A DNA stretch of 64,000 bases from CAZTGZ01 sp964613385 (GTDB lineage: Bacteria > Bacteroidota > Bacteroidia > NS11-12g > UBA9320): positions 1 to 64,000 of the forward strand of contig CAZTGZ010000012.1 in NCBI GenBank assembly GCA_964613385.1. The letters run 5' to 3'. Below are positions 53,239 to 62,467 of the stretch, piece after piece (positions within the stretch are counted from its first letter, which is position 1; each line of letters starts with the position of its first letter). The notes beneath the pieces are model-generated. The model saw nothing but the letters and a program-made list of their open reading frames with translations, was not told the DNA's origin and searched no databases. The translations under genes and the position numbers were made by a program.

Positions 53239-54287
53239 TTATGATTCAATAAAGCCCTTTTGATATAGCCATTCTGCGATCTGAACCGCATTGGTGGCGG
53301 CTCCTTTGCGCAAATTGTCCGATACAATCCATAGATTCAGCGTTTTATCAGCGCTTTCATCCCTTCTGATTCTACCAACAAAAACATCATTTTTGCCGGC
53401 GGCCAGTAAAGGCATTGGATATAGATTTTGAGACGGATTGTCCTGAACAACTATCCCCGGCGTGCTTTCCAACAGACGGTACACTTCATCCATTTCAAAA
53501 TCGTCATGAAAACTTACATTGACAGATTCGCTATGTCCACCCATAACAGGCACTCTTACGGCCGTTGCTGTAATGCGCAAATCGGGAGAACCCAGTATTT
53601 TCCTCGTTTCGTGCACCATTTTCATTTCTTCTCTGGTATAGCGATTGTCGAGAAATACATCGCAATGCGGGATGAGACGGCGAACGAGATCGGCGCCCTC
53701 TGGCTTCNNNNNNNNNNATGCGGGATGCAATTTCGATCTATGGGGTAATGATACGCCCTATCCGCTTCCTGTCCCGTCCTTTCTGCTTCCAGTTGTGCCA
53801 GCGCCTTTTGTCCTGTGCCGGTAACCGATTGATAGGTGCTTACCACAATACGGTCAATATGAAACCTGCGGTGTAAAGGTGCCAGTGTCATCACCATCTG
53901 AATGGTGGAACAATTTGGATTGGCAATGATATAATCGTCCTTCTTCAGGATGTCGGCATTAATTTCCGGAACAATTAAAGGAATACCGGGTTCCATGCGC
54001 CAGGCAGAACTATTGTCAATTACATAGATGCCTTTGTCGCGAAAAGCCGGAGCCATAGCCAGAGATATGCTTCCTCCTGCAGAAAAAACTGCAATCTGAG
54101 CACCGTATTCCAAGGCTTCATCAAAAGAAACAATGGGGTATTCCTTATTTCTGAATATTACCTTCTTACCTATGGATTTTTCTGACGCGACTGGAACAAT
54201 AGCTTCAACGGGAAGTGTACTCTCTTCCAGAACCTTTAACATAACGGTACCCACCATTCCGGTAGCACCGGCAACTATTACTTTCAT
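53239..54287 (-). CDS. asd: Aspartate-semialdehyde dehydrogenase, disrupted by an assembly artefact
   Basis: Makes aspartate semialdehyde from aspartyl phosphate for lysine, methionine and threonine synthesis. The N-terminal part has the NADP motif GATGMVGTVMLKVLEES, the catalytic cysteine in IANPNCSTIQMVM and YQSVTGTGQKA; the C-terminal part has VPVMGGHSESVNV. The open frame is broken near the middle by a 53-bp insertion containing 10 N (53675-53727). Both sides of it carry ATGCGGGATG, and removing one period restores a continuous frame reading DRNCIPHCDVFLDN, the expected family sequence. The gene is thus very likely intact in the cell. Confidence 0.88.
53665..53727. other. Assembly artefact in asd: repeated 10-mer around foreign sequence and 10 N
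   Basis: ATGCGGGATG occurs at 53665-53674 and again at 53718-53727, just after the 10-N gap (53708-53717). Between them lie 33 bases that do not fit Asd. The period is 53, not a multiple of three. Part of the extra sequence resembles the Illumina P7 flow-cell oligo (14 of 16 bases), which may be chance. Confidence 0.75.
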
Positions 54288-54288
54288 G

Positions 54289-55158
54289 TCAGATATTTAC
54301 GGTTTCAGGGCTTATCTTTTCCTGCAGACCCAAAGTTCTGCCGGCGGCCTGCGCAAATTTCTGCAAATTTGGAATCATTCGGGCAAAATCTTCGGGATAT
54401 AAAGATTGTGGGCCGTCGCTCAATGCGTTTTCGGGGTTATGATGTACTTCTATCATCAGTCCATCTGCACCTGCGGCAATGGCTGCATAACTCATGGGCT
54501 CAACCAGTTCTCTGACACCTGTTCCCTGACTCGGGTCAACAATGATGGGCAAATGGCTTAAATGCTTGATTTGAGGAACCGCAGCCAGGTCTAAGGTGTT
54601 TCTGGTGGAATGGTCAAAGGTGCGAATTCCGCGCTCGCATAAAATCACTTCCTCGTTACCTCCCAACAAAATATACTCCGCAGCCAGAAGCCACTCTTCG
54701 ATGGTGGCATCCATCCCCCTTTTTAACAAAACAGGCTTATGGGTTTTGCCCAACTCTTTCAGAAACTGATAATTTTTCATGTTTCTGGTACCTATTTGAA
54801 TCACATCCGTATAGTCATAAACCTCTTCGAGCAGGCTCAGGTCCATGACTTCGGTAATGATTTGCATTCCGGTCTTCTCTTTAACTTGCTTTAAAAGACG
54901 AAGTCCTTCCTTTTTCAAACCCTGAAATGCATATGGAGACGTTCTGGGCTTATAGGCTCCTCCTCTGAGAAATTTCACTCCTACCTTGCTCAAATAGCTG
55001 GCAATCGTTCCAATTTGCTCTTCACTCTCAACGGCACATGGCCCCGCAATCACACAAATTTCCTGTCCTCCTATTGGGTTTCCATTCACGTTCATAACTG
55101 AATGCCGACCTTTCCAGTCGAACCCAGCCAATTGATATGGATGATGTGTATTAGACAT
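54289..55158 (-). CDS. aroF: 3-deoxy-7-phosphoheptulonate (DAHP) synthase, AroF/KDOPS-like type
   Basis: Condenses PEP and erythrose-4-phosphate, first step of the shikimate pathway. The 289-aa protein belongs to the short DAHP synthase group related to KDO8P synthase: VIAGPCAVESEEQI, KFLRGGAYKPRTSPYAFQG, VLLKRGMDATIEEWLLAAEY, CERGIRTFD and the metal-binding PIIVDPSQGTG. An extra chorismate mutase domain is absent. It lies between DUF4270 and asd, one base before the latter. Co-transcription of amino-acid genes is plausible. Confidence 0.92.
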   Translation of the reverse strand: MSNTHHPYQLAGFDWKGRHSVMNVNGNPIGGQEICVIAGPCAVESEEQIGTIASYLSKVGVKFLRGGAYKPRTSPYAFQGLKKEGLRLLKQVKEKTGMQIITEVMDLSLLEEVYDYTDVIQIGTRNMKNYQFLKELGKTHKPVLLKRGMDATIEEWLLAAEYILLGGNEEVILCERGIRTFDHSTRNTLDLAAVPQIKHLSHLPIIVDPSQGTGVRELVEPMSYAAIAAGADGLMIEVHHNPENALSDGPQSLYPEDFARMIPNLQKFAQAAGRTLGLQEKISPETVNI

Positions 55159-55182
55159 ATAATTAAAACAGATGAATGGGTT

Positions 55183-56553
55183 TCAAAGTTTGTTATAAAC
55201 GATTCTGACCTTCGTTTTTGAATTGTCGATAAGCATCCGATAAGCACTCAGTGGAAAATCAGAAGGAATGGTTAAGGTAAATCCCTTGTTCACATCTACC
55301 CCTTTTTCGAGATAGGTATCCAGCATTTCCTGAAGGTGGCGGTTAAAACGGAAAGTTACGCCTCCCAACGAGCTATTGTAGAATCCCCCATAATTGGTAT
55401 ATCCCGACCATCCGGCAGGTGGCAACAATGCATCGGCCAGGTCTGTAATAACCCGATTGGATTGATTCACCGAGTCGGCTGCATAAAACAACATACGGTA
55501 TGGTGCCGGAAAATCACTGCTGATTGTTCCACTCACCGGATAAAACGTAATGCTCGCTTCGTGTACGATGGTTTTTCTCCCATCCGCCACCAAATTCATC
55601 AGATGTGGTATCCGAATAAAGGCTTTGGCACCCGCCATGGATTGTACATATGATGTAGTTCTTGGAATGCTGGTCATGCCCAATTGGTTTTGCAATTCGC
55701 TACTCCTTTGAGGAAAATCGTATCCCTGAACTCTGTCCGATTCGGCTGTAATGCTGAACAACTTAGATTCGCCCTGATTATAGTATACCTTTAATCCGGA
55801 GATGCTGTTGACCAGGCTGACATTTACAATAGCGCCCTGACCTGCAGACAATGAACCACTTTCCGGCAATATGGCGATACCTTTTAACCAGTTGAGGAAT
55901 GCATCTTTACTGCTGAATACAGAACCAGAAGCCTGAAGCAATTCCTGACCAAAGGCATTGTCAAGCCTGATGCGCATCTGGGGGGCCAGATAAGTACTGT
56001 CTGTTCCATTGATGGCAAGCACACTGTCTTTGGTAGAAAATGAACCATTAAACTCTCCCAATTTGTCGGAGGTCGTGAAAGATGCATTTTGATAATATGC
56101 ATCCTGGGGTTTCATATCTTCCGATAGTCTGTATACCGACAATTTCTGCACATGGTCGCGATTTCCAACGGAATTTTCAAGTCCGTATTTCAAAATCAAA
56201 ACCACCGAATCGAGCACCGGTGCGCTTCCGAAGGTGAGGTTCACTTCCGGCAATTGCAACTGAAAATAGAGCCTGGCAGATGCTTTACCGAAAACTGGAT
56301 CGTTGAAAGCACCCAACAAATTGGTGCTCAAGGAATCCGTTCTGGTGGAGTCTGCCTTTATTGTCCAGCTTTCAACTGTAAAAGTATCGGCAACTGTTCC
56401 GTAAATGCTTCCATTGGAAGGCAGCAAATCCAGGCCAATATCGGTTTCATCGTTGCGGCACGAAGAAAACATCCAGGCCACAGCGAAAAGGAACAGAAAT
56501 CGGGAAAATAGCCGTTGGAACCTGAGATCAGTTGCTGGAGAGCACTGTATCAT
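55183..56553 (-). CDS. DUF4270-family lipoprotein
   Basis: A 456-aa exported lipoprotein of unknown function, with the signal ending FSSC (cysteine near residue 33) and the DUF4270 opening DETDIGLDLLPSNGSI. Many beta strands follow, ending in LPLSAYRMLIDNSKTKVRIVY-like sequence. It is typical of Bacteroidota, and often found beside glgA-like and panC genes as here. The start at 56553 lies within the upstream glgA-like gene by 26 bases; a longer start (56589) is also possible. Confidence 0.85.
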   Translation of the reverse strand: MIQCSPATDLRFQRLFSRFLFLFAVAWMFSSCRNDETDIGLDLLPSNGSIYGTVADTFTVESWTIKADSTRTDSLSTNLLGAFNDPVFGKASARLYFQLQLPEVNLTFGSAPVLDSVVLILKYGLENSVGNRDHVQKLSVYRLSEDMKPQDAYYQNASFTTSDKLGEFNGSFSTKDSVLAINGTDSTYLAPQMRIRLDNAFGQELLQASGSVFSSKDAFLNWLKGIAILPESGSLSAGQGAIVNVSLVNSISGLKVYYNQGESKLFSITAESDRVQGYDFPQRSSELQNQLGMTSIPRTTSYVQSMAGAKAFIRIPHLMNLVADGRKTIVHEASITFYPVSGTISSDFPAPYRMLFYAADSVNQSNRVITDLADALLPPAGWSGYTNYGGFYNSSLGGVTFRFNRHLQEMLDTYLEKGVDVNKGFTLTIPSDFPLSAYRMLIDNSKTKVRIVYNKL

Positions 56554-57346
56554 AAAAGTTCGTGTATGCTTCTCCAATTTGCTCTCCATTATGTTCCATT
56601 ACATGCTTGTTGGAAACAGCACTGATGTATGAATTCACTTCAGGATCGATTTCTTCACTGCATTTTACCACAGCATCAGCATGTGCAATGGCGCCCATGT
56701 ATAAACTGCTGCAATCTGCCTTTCCAAAAGGGGCCATATCCTCGTCGGTAATATGGTTTAAACCGGCCTTTCTGGTGAAGTCTGAACCCAGGGTGTCCTG
56801 AAAACTTGAATCGAATACAGAATAAACGATTTTGGCACTTTTAAACACCGGCTCATCCTTATATATGGTTTTCAAGTACAGGGGAATTAAACTGGTCATC
56901 CAACCCTGGCAATGGATAATGTCCGGATACCATCCAAGCTTACGAACGGTTTCCAGGGCACCTTTGCAAAAGAAAATTACTCTTTCGTCGTTGTCATCAA
57001 AAAACTTATCGTTTTCATCATTGTAGATGAACTTTCTGTGGAAATAGTCTTCATTGTCAAGAAAATATACCTGCATTTTTGTTCCGGGAATAGACGCTAC
57101 CTTAATGGTTAAAGGGTTGTCATTGTCATCGATGGTGATGTTCATTCCGGATAGCCTAACGACCTCATGCAGTCGGTTCCGTCTTTCATTGATAACGCCG
57201 AAACGCGGCACCAAAATGCGAACTTCATTATCCTGCTCCTGTATTGCCTGGGGCAGAATTCTCGCAACTTCAGAAACCGTTGATGTTTCCAGAAATGGGG
57301 CCATCTCAGATGAAATAAACAGAACTTTTTTGTGATTATTTTCCAT
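56528..57346 (-). CDS. GT5-like glycogen/starch synthase (short, catalytic N-domain only)
   Basis: A 272-aa protein similar to the N-terminal catalytic domain of starch/glycogen synthase: KKVLFISSEMAPFLETS, NEVRILVPRFGVINERRNRLHEVVRLSG, VYFLDNEDYF and DIIHCQGWMTSLIPLYLK. The usual C-terminal domain of GlgA is missing, as commonly seen for this Bacteroidota gene, so its catalytic role is uncertain. The start at 57346 matches the family and lies downstream of a TATCTTTG box. It diverges from panC. Confidence 0.82.
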   Translation of the reverse strand: MENNHKKVLFISSEMAPFLETSTVSEVARILPQAIQEQDNEVRILVPRFGVINERRNRLHEVVRLSGMNITIDDNDNPLTIKVASIPGTKMQVYFLDNEDYFHRKFIYNDENDKFFDDNDERVIFFCKGALETVRKLGWYPDIIHCQGWMTSLIPLYLKTIYKDEPVFKSAKIVYSVFDSSFQDTLGSDFTRKAGLNHITDEDMAPFGKADCSSLYMGAIAHADAVVKCSEEIDPEVNSYISAVSNKHVMEHNGEQIGEAYTNFYDTVLSSN

Positions 57347-57375
57347 ATGGTTGTGAATATAAATTATGGTATGCG

Positions 57376-57383
57376 CAAAGATA
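57376..57383 (-). promoter_or_regulatory. -7 promoter box TATCTTTG upstream of the glgA-like run
   Basis: Exact TAnnTTTG on the minus strand followed by C, 29 bases upstream of the ATG at 57346. It may drive the five-gene run from the GT5-like gene to the PaaE-like reductase. Confidence 0.5.
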
Positions 57384-57444
57384 ACGCTTAATATTTGCAA
57401 ATTTGTCTGTATACACACTTGCATTTATGGTATTTTTTGACTAA

Positions 57445-58295
57445 ATGAAGATACTCAAGACCGCAACCAACGTCAGTAAAGATGTTGATAATCAGAAACT
57501 TAAAGGCAAATCAATTGGTTTTGTCCCTACCATGGGGGCCTTACATGCCGGTCATTTAGCCCTGATTAATGCCAGTAAAGCCCAGGGACATTATACCATA
57601 TGCAGCATTTTTGTGAATCCCACCCAGTTTAATGACCCCTCAGATCTGGCTAAATATCCACGTACCCTCGAAAAAGATATCCTGCTTTTAGCCCAATCCG
57701 GCGTTGATCTCCTGTATTGTCCCGACACCCAGGATGTGTACGGTAATGATTTCGTGGATGANNNNNNNNNNCCATCGCATTGGGGCATCTGGAACATATT
57801 TTAGAAGGAGCATTCAGACCCAATCATTTCATGGGCGTTGCAAAGGTGGTGAAACGCCTGTTCGAAATAACCCACTGCGACCATGCCTATTTCGGGCAGA
57901 AAGATTTCCAGCAAACCCTGGTCGTGAAGAAAATGATGGAGCAATTTGACTTCCATATTCAGCTCCATGTATGTCCGATAGTGCGGGAAACCAATGGTCT
58001 GGCGATGAGCTCAAGAAATGAAAGACTGAGTTCCCAGGGCCGAAAACTGGCCGGATTCATTTATAAGGCATTACTCACACTGAAGGAAGACATCAAATCA
58101 CTTCCCCTGTCAACAGCCCTGCAAAAAGCCCGGGATTTTGTCGGTTCCCAACCGGATGCAGACCTTGAATATCTAGAAATTGTCGATGCGAATTCCCTCC
58201 AAACCCTGCATTATACCGATGAAAGTAGGAATTCTGTCGCTTTAATCGTGGTGAAATACGAAAATGTTAGACTTTTGGACAATATATTATTATAA
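57445..58295 (+). CDS. panC: Pantothenate synthetase, interrupted by a 10-N gap
   Basis: Joins pantoate and beta-alanine with ATP to make pantothenate. The N-terminal part has GFVPTMGALHAGHLALI and the IFVNPTQFNDPSDLAKYPRTL segment; the C-terminal part has GHLEHILEGAFRPNHFMGVAKVV, YFGQKDFQQ and MSSRNERLS. Ten Ns at 57762-57771 break the frame between DVYGNDFVD and IALGHLEH. A missing length of 2 mod 3 bases (for example 5 or 8) would restore it, so the 10 is a placeholder. It is followed 4 bases later by the amidohydrolase gene. Confidence 0.9.
57762..57771. other. Assembly gap (10 N) inside panC
   Basis: Placeholder gap. Flanking codons require a missing length of 2 modulo 3 for an intact panC; ten does not satisfy that. 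Confidence 0.9.
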
Positions 58296-58299
58296 ATAG

Positions 58300-61188
58300 A
58301 TGAGATACCTATTGTATTTAATCATGGTCATAGAAACGGCTTGTAGCGTTGCCCAGCCGGTAAACGGTGTACAAGACAAGTTTCAGCCTGCCATGGCTTA
58401 TACCCATTTGACGTTAGTAAAAGGCAACGGTCAGAAAATTATGAATGCCACCGTGCTCGTGAAGGATGGAAAAATAGTGCAATGCGGAGCCAATATCGCC
58501 ATTCCATCGGGTTATCAGGTGCAAGACTGGAGCGGTTATTGGGTCTATCCCTCCTTTATAGAGCTTTATTCATCGTACGGACTTCCGGAGAAGAAAAATG
58601 AAATTCCATTAACCGGACCAAGACATTGGAATCCTGCCATACACCCAGAACATCATGCAGCCGACGAAATGGTTTATGACGACCAAATGGCATCAACGCT
58701 TCGTCAATCGGGCTTTGGTATGGTTCTGACGCATCGGAATGACGGCATCGCCAGAGGCTATGGTTCCCTGATGTGCCTTTCGCCGGAAAAACTGCACAAA
58801 AATCTTCTCGATCCTGAACTCAGCGCCTTTTTTTCGTTTCGAAAAGGGAAAAGCAAGGAAGCATACCCATCATCGTTGATGGGCAGTATCGCTTTATTGA
58901 GACAGTCTATTTACGATGCTAAAGGCTATGTGCCCGCGGTGGGTCAGGAGACCCATCTCTCAAATATACATCTCAAAAAACAGCTTGTGATACCCGGTAT
59001 TTTTGATGCCGGCAATGTGTTGGATGTTCTGAGGGCTGACCAAATTTCAAAGGAATTCGGCCTGAACTGGATTTACAAAGGCGGAGGAGATGAATATCAA
59101 TATGCAGATGCGCTTAAAAAAGCGGGAATCAGAGTGATTTTACCCTTGACTTTTCCCGCTGCTTACGAAATCAAAAATTCTGCAGACATCCTGCATGTTC
59201 GTCTTCAGGACATGCAACACTGGGAAATGGCACCGGCAAATGCCTTTATCATGAAACAGGCGGGAATTCCATTCTGTCTGAGCCATCACGGACTGAAAAA
59301 TGACGTCGAATTTAAAAAAGCCCTGAAGAAGATCAAATCCTATGGATTGAGCGATCAGGATATATTAGAGGCGCTTACCGTGAGACCTGCTGAATTTATG
59401 GGTCGAAAAGACATCGGAAACCTCGAAGCGGGCATGCTGGCCAATTTCTTTATCACGGATGGCGATTTCTTTTCAGATGAAACCACCATGATGGGACATT
59501 GCATACAGGGATACTATATACCTCATGCAGATCACACCTTGCCGGATCCACGTGGTAAATTCCTCTGGCAATCAACAACAAACCCCGCCGATTCTGTTGT
59601 TTTCGAAGTAAAAGGCTCGCGAGGTTCGCCCAAAATAACCTGGAAATATCCGGAGAACTCCGGTCGCGTGCAGATGGAAAGCAAATCCCTTCCATTTCGG
59701 GTAATTACGCAATCTGCTGTTTATGAATGGTTTATTTCTCCATCATTAAATATGCGAAAAATGCAAATCAGCGGAAAAGACATATTATATAGAGGAGTAT
59801 ATACACCCCTTGAGCCCGCTAAAACGGACAGTACAACGAACAGCATTCCTTCCTCCTATAAGTTTGCATTGCCCTATCAGTATTTTTCGGTTGACAGCAG
59901 CACGCTGATCAAAGATGTCACCGTATGGACCAGCGAGTCAGATGGCAAGTTGGTCGGTTATGATGTACTTTTTGAAAAGGGAAAAATTACTGCCATTGCG
60001 GAAGAGATACCCGCCAAACCGGGCTGGAAAATCATCCGGGGCAATGGCATGCATCTCACCCCGGGAATTATAGATGAACACAGTCATATTGCCATCAGTC
60101 ATGGCGTGAATGAAGGCACGCAAAGTGTAACGTCCGAGGTGCGAATTTCGGATGTTGTCAATCCCCAGGACATCAACATATACCGTCAACTCGCAGGTGG
60201 GGTTACTACCTCACATTTGTTGCATGGCAGCGCCAACTCTATTGGTGGACAAACCGCCCTGATTAAGTTGCGATATGGTCAAACTGCCGAGGGCTTAAAA
60301 AGCGGCTATCCTCAGTCATTCATCAAATTTGCCCTGGGTGAGAACGTAAAACAAAGCAATTGGGGAGACCAAAACACCAGCCGGTATCCACAAACACGTA
60401 TGGGCGTGGAACAAGTGATTGAAGATGCATTCCTGAGAGCAAAAGCCTATAAGAAAACCATCGGAACACCTGAGTTTAAAAGAGATCTTGAATTGGATGC
60501 CCTCTGTGAAATTCTGGATCAAAAGAAATTCATTACCTGCCATTCATACCAGCAGGGAGAAATCAATATGTTGTTGCATCTGGCCGACAGTCTGGGCTTT
60601 AAGGTGAATACATTTACGCATATACTGGAAGGTTACAAGGTTGCCGACAAGCTGAAGGCGCATGGTGCAGCTGCCAGTACATTCGCAGATTGGTGGGCTT
60701 ATAAATACGAGGTTATCGAGGCCATCCCTTATAATGCGGCCATACTGAATGATGAAGGAGTGCTGACAGGCATAAATTCCGATGATGCCGAAATGGGTCG
60801 AAGATTGAATCAGGAAGCAGCCAAAGCCATTAAATACGGAGGAATGTCGGAAACGGATGCTTTGAAAATGATCACCATCAACCCGGCCAAAATGTTGCAC
60901 ATCGATGGTCAGACCGGCAGCATCAAAGTTGGGAAGGATGCCGATCTTGTGCTTTGGAATAATTACCCCTTATCTGTATATGCCATGCCCCTAACCACCT
61001 GGGTTGATGGGAAAATTTATTTCGATATAGAAATGGACAAACTCATGCAAAAGACAGTGGAACAGGAAAAAATTCGGATATGGAAAGCCATGCACGAAGC
61101 GGCCAAAAAAGGAGAGCCGGTTAAAGCTCCGATTGAGAAAAAAGAAAAATTATACCATTGTGATGATCTGGAAGTATATGAAGACTAA
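58300..61188 (+). CDS. Tandem amidohydrolase-family protein; first domain lacks the metal histidines
   Basis: A 962-aa exported protein with a short signal peptide (MRYLLYLIMVIETACSVAQ). Residues about 30-435 form one amidohydrolase-like domain in which the usual PGFID-H-H is replaced by VYPSFIELYSSYGLP, so it cannot bind metal in the ordinary way. Residues about 540-930 form a second domain with the metal motif LTPGIIDEHSHIAI, FITCHSYQQGE, VNTFTHILEGYKV and INSDDAEMGRRL intact, resembling imidazolonepropionase-type hydrolases. The natural substrate is unknown. It is followed by another metal-less homologue overlapping by 11 bases. Confidence 0.85.
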   Translation: MRYLLYLIMVIETACSVAQPVNGVQDKFQPAMAYTHLTLVKGNGQKIMNATVLVKDGKIVQCGANIAIPSGYQVQDWSGYWVYPSFIELYSSYGLPEKKNEIPLTGPRHWNPAIHPEHHAADEMVYDDQMASTLRQSGFGMVLTHRNDGIARGYGSLMCLSPEKLHKNLLDPELSAFFSFRKGKSKEAYPSSLMGSIALLRQSIYDAKGYVPAVGQETHLSNIHLKKQLVIPGIFDAGNVLDVLRADQISKEFGLNWIYKGGGDEYQYADALKKAGIRVILPLTFPAAYEIKNSADILHVRLQDMQHWEMAPANAFIMKQAGIPFCLSHHGLKNDVEFKKALKKIKSYGLSDQDILEALTVRPAEFMGRKDIGNLEAGMLANFFITDGDFFSDETTMMGHCIQGYYIPHADHTLPDPRGKFLWQSTTNPADSVVFEVKGSRGSPKITWKYPENSGRVQMESKSLPFRVITQSAVYEWFISPSLNMRKMQISGKDILYRGVYTPLEPAKTDSTTNSIPSSYKFALPYQYFSVDSSTLIKDVTVWTSESDGKLVGYDVLFEKGKITAIAEEIPAKPGWKIIRGNGMHLTPGIIDEHSHIAISHGVNEGTQSVTSEVRISDVVNPQDINIYRQLAGGVTTSHLLHGSANSIGGQTALIKLRYGQTAEGLKSGYPQSFIKFALGENVKQSNWGDQNTSRYPQTRMGVEQVIEDAFLRAKAYKKTIGTPEFKRDLELDALCEILDQKKFITCHSYQQGEINMLLHLADSLGFKVNTFTHILEGYKVADKLKAHGAAASTFADWWAYKYEVIEAIPYNAAILNDEGVLTGINSDDAEMGRRLNQEAAKAIKYGGMSETDALKMITINPAKMLHIDGQTGSIKVGKDADLVLWNNYPLSVYAMPLTTWVDGKIYFDIEMDKLMQKTVEQEKIRIWKAMHEAAKKGEPVKAPIEKKEKLYHCDDLEVYED

Positions 61189-62467
61189 ATATATATGGGT
61201 ACTGATTTTCTCGGTGTTTCAGGCATCAGGTCAGGCCCAGAATGAAACTGAACCGTTCATCATCATACATGGCAAGTTACATGTTGGGAATGGCATGGTG
61301 ATCGAGAATAGTTTCATCTATTGTGAAAAAGGTAAAATCGTTTATGCCGGACCTATTACCGATGAAGTTGTTCGGAAATATGACAAAACCCAGGTTCGGC
61401 ATATAGATGCGACCGGAGAACATGTTTATCCGGGATTAATCGCCCTGAACACCATTTTAGGACTCAATGAACTGGATGCGGTGCGCGCAACCCGCGACTA
61501 TCATGAAGTGGGGGTTAACAACGCCAATGTACGCGCATTGATAGCCTTTAATACGGATTCGAAAATACTGCCAACGTTGACCTTTAATGGTGTATTTATG
61601 GCTGAAATAAGACCTGAAGGCGGATTGATCAGCGGTACCGGAAGCCTGGTGAAGCTGGAAGCCTGGAATTGGGAGGATGCTGCCATTAAAGCGGATGCCA
61701 CCATGCATTTAAACTGGCCGAGCCCGTCGGTACATCACGGTTGGTGGGCCGAACCGGGAGAAACTGAATCCAGGAACAGAGACAGTGAAATGGCCGGTTT
61801 GAGAAGAATTTTTGAAGAAGCTAAAGCCTATGCTGCTTTGTCAAATCCATCACCTGTGAACCTGAAATACGAGGCCATGCGCGGCTTGTTTAACGGAAGT
61901 TGTCGGCTCATGGTGCACGCCCAGGACCGTATTTCGATATCATCTGCACTTGCCTTTTGTCGGGGTTATGGCATCAAACCTGTTATTGTTGGGGGTGAAG
62001 ATGCCTGGATGATTACCGATGAGCTGAAAGAAGCTTCCGCCTCCGTGGTAATTAGCAGAACCCATCGTTTACCCAGCCGAAACGACGATGCCGTTCACCT
62101 GCCTTATGGTATGCCTCAAATTTTAAAAGCAGCCGGAATTCCCTTTGCCATCAGCGATGTAAACAGTTGGGAACAGCGAAATCTGCCTTTTCAGGCGGGA
62201 ACTGCCGTTGCATTTGGACTCACAGAAGAAGATGCCTTGAGTGCCATTACCCTGGAACCCGCCAGGATGCTGGGGATTGCTGATAGATGCGGAAGTGTGG
62301 AGGCGGGTAAAGACGCTACCTTAATCATATCCAAAGGCAACCTATTAGACCCGATCAGCAATGAACTGAGCACCGGGTTTATTCTGGGAAAAGAAGTAAA
62401 TCTGCTCAATCATCAGCGCATGTTATACGACAAGTATAAAATGAAGTACCAACTGATGAAAAACTAA
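61178..62467 (+). CDS. Amidohydrolase-family protein lacking the HxH metal motif
   Basis: A 429-aa exported protein with a signal peptide ending ASGQAQ. It has the amidohydrolase frame (IIHGKLHVGNGMVIENSFIYCEKGKIVYAG at the start; GIADRCGSVEAGKDATLIISKGNLLDP at the end), but where the HxH motif should be it reads VYPGLIALNTILGLNE. It resembles the first half of the preceding 962-aa protein, including the GTGSL segment and the FAISDVNSWEQRNLPF region. It may be a partner subunit of the active domain, which is inference. The start at 61178 begins the signal peptide and overlaps the upstream stop. Confidence 0.82.
   Translation: MKTKYIWVLIFSVFQASGQAQNETEPFIIIHGKLHVGNGMVIENSFIYCEKGKIVYAGPITDEVVRKYDKTQVRHIDATGEHVYPGLIALNTILGLNELDAVRATRDYHEVGVNNANVRALIAFNTDSKILPTLTFNGVFMAEIRPEGGLISGTGSLVKLEAWNWEDAAIKADATMHLNWPSPSVHHGWWAEPGETESRNRDSEMAGLRRIFEEAKAYAALSNPSPVNLKYEAMRGLFNGSCRLMVHAQDRISISSALAFCRGYGIKPVIVGGEDAWMITDELKEASASVVISRTHRLPSRNDDAVHLPYGMPQILKAAGIPFAISDVNSWEQRNLPFQAGTAVAFGLTEEDALSAITLEPARMLGIADRCGSVEAGKDATLIISKGNLLDPISNELSTGFILGKEVNLLNHQRMLYDKYKMKYQLMKN

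Noticed and set aside
53239..54287. asd as a pseudogene
   Set aside because: The break coincides with N bases and a repeated 10-mer, and removing one period restores the conserved sequence.
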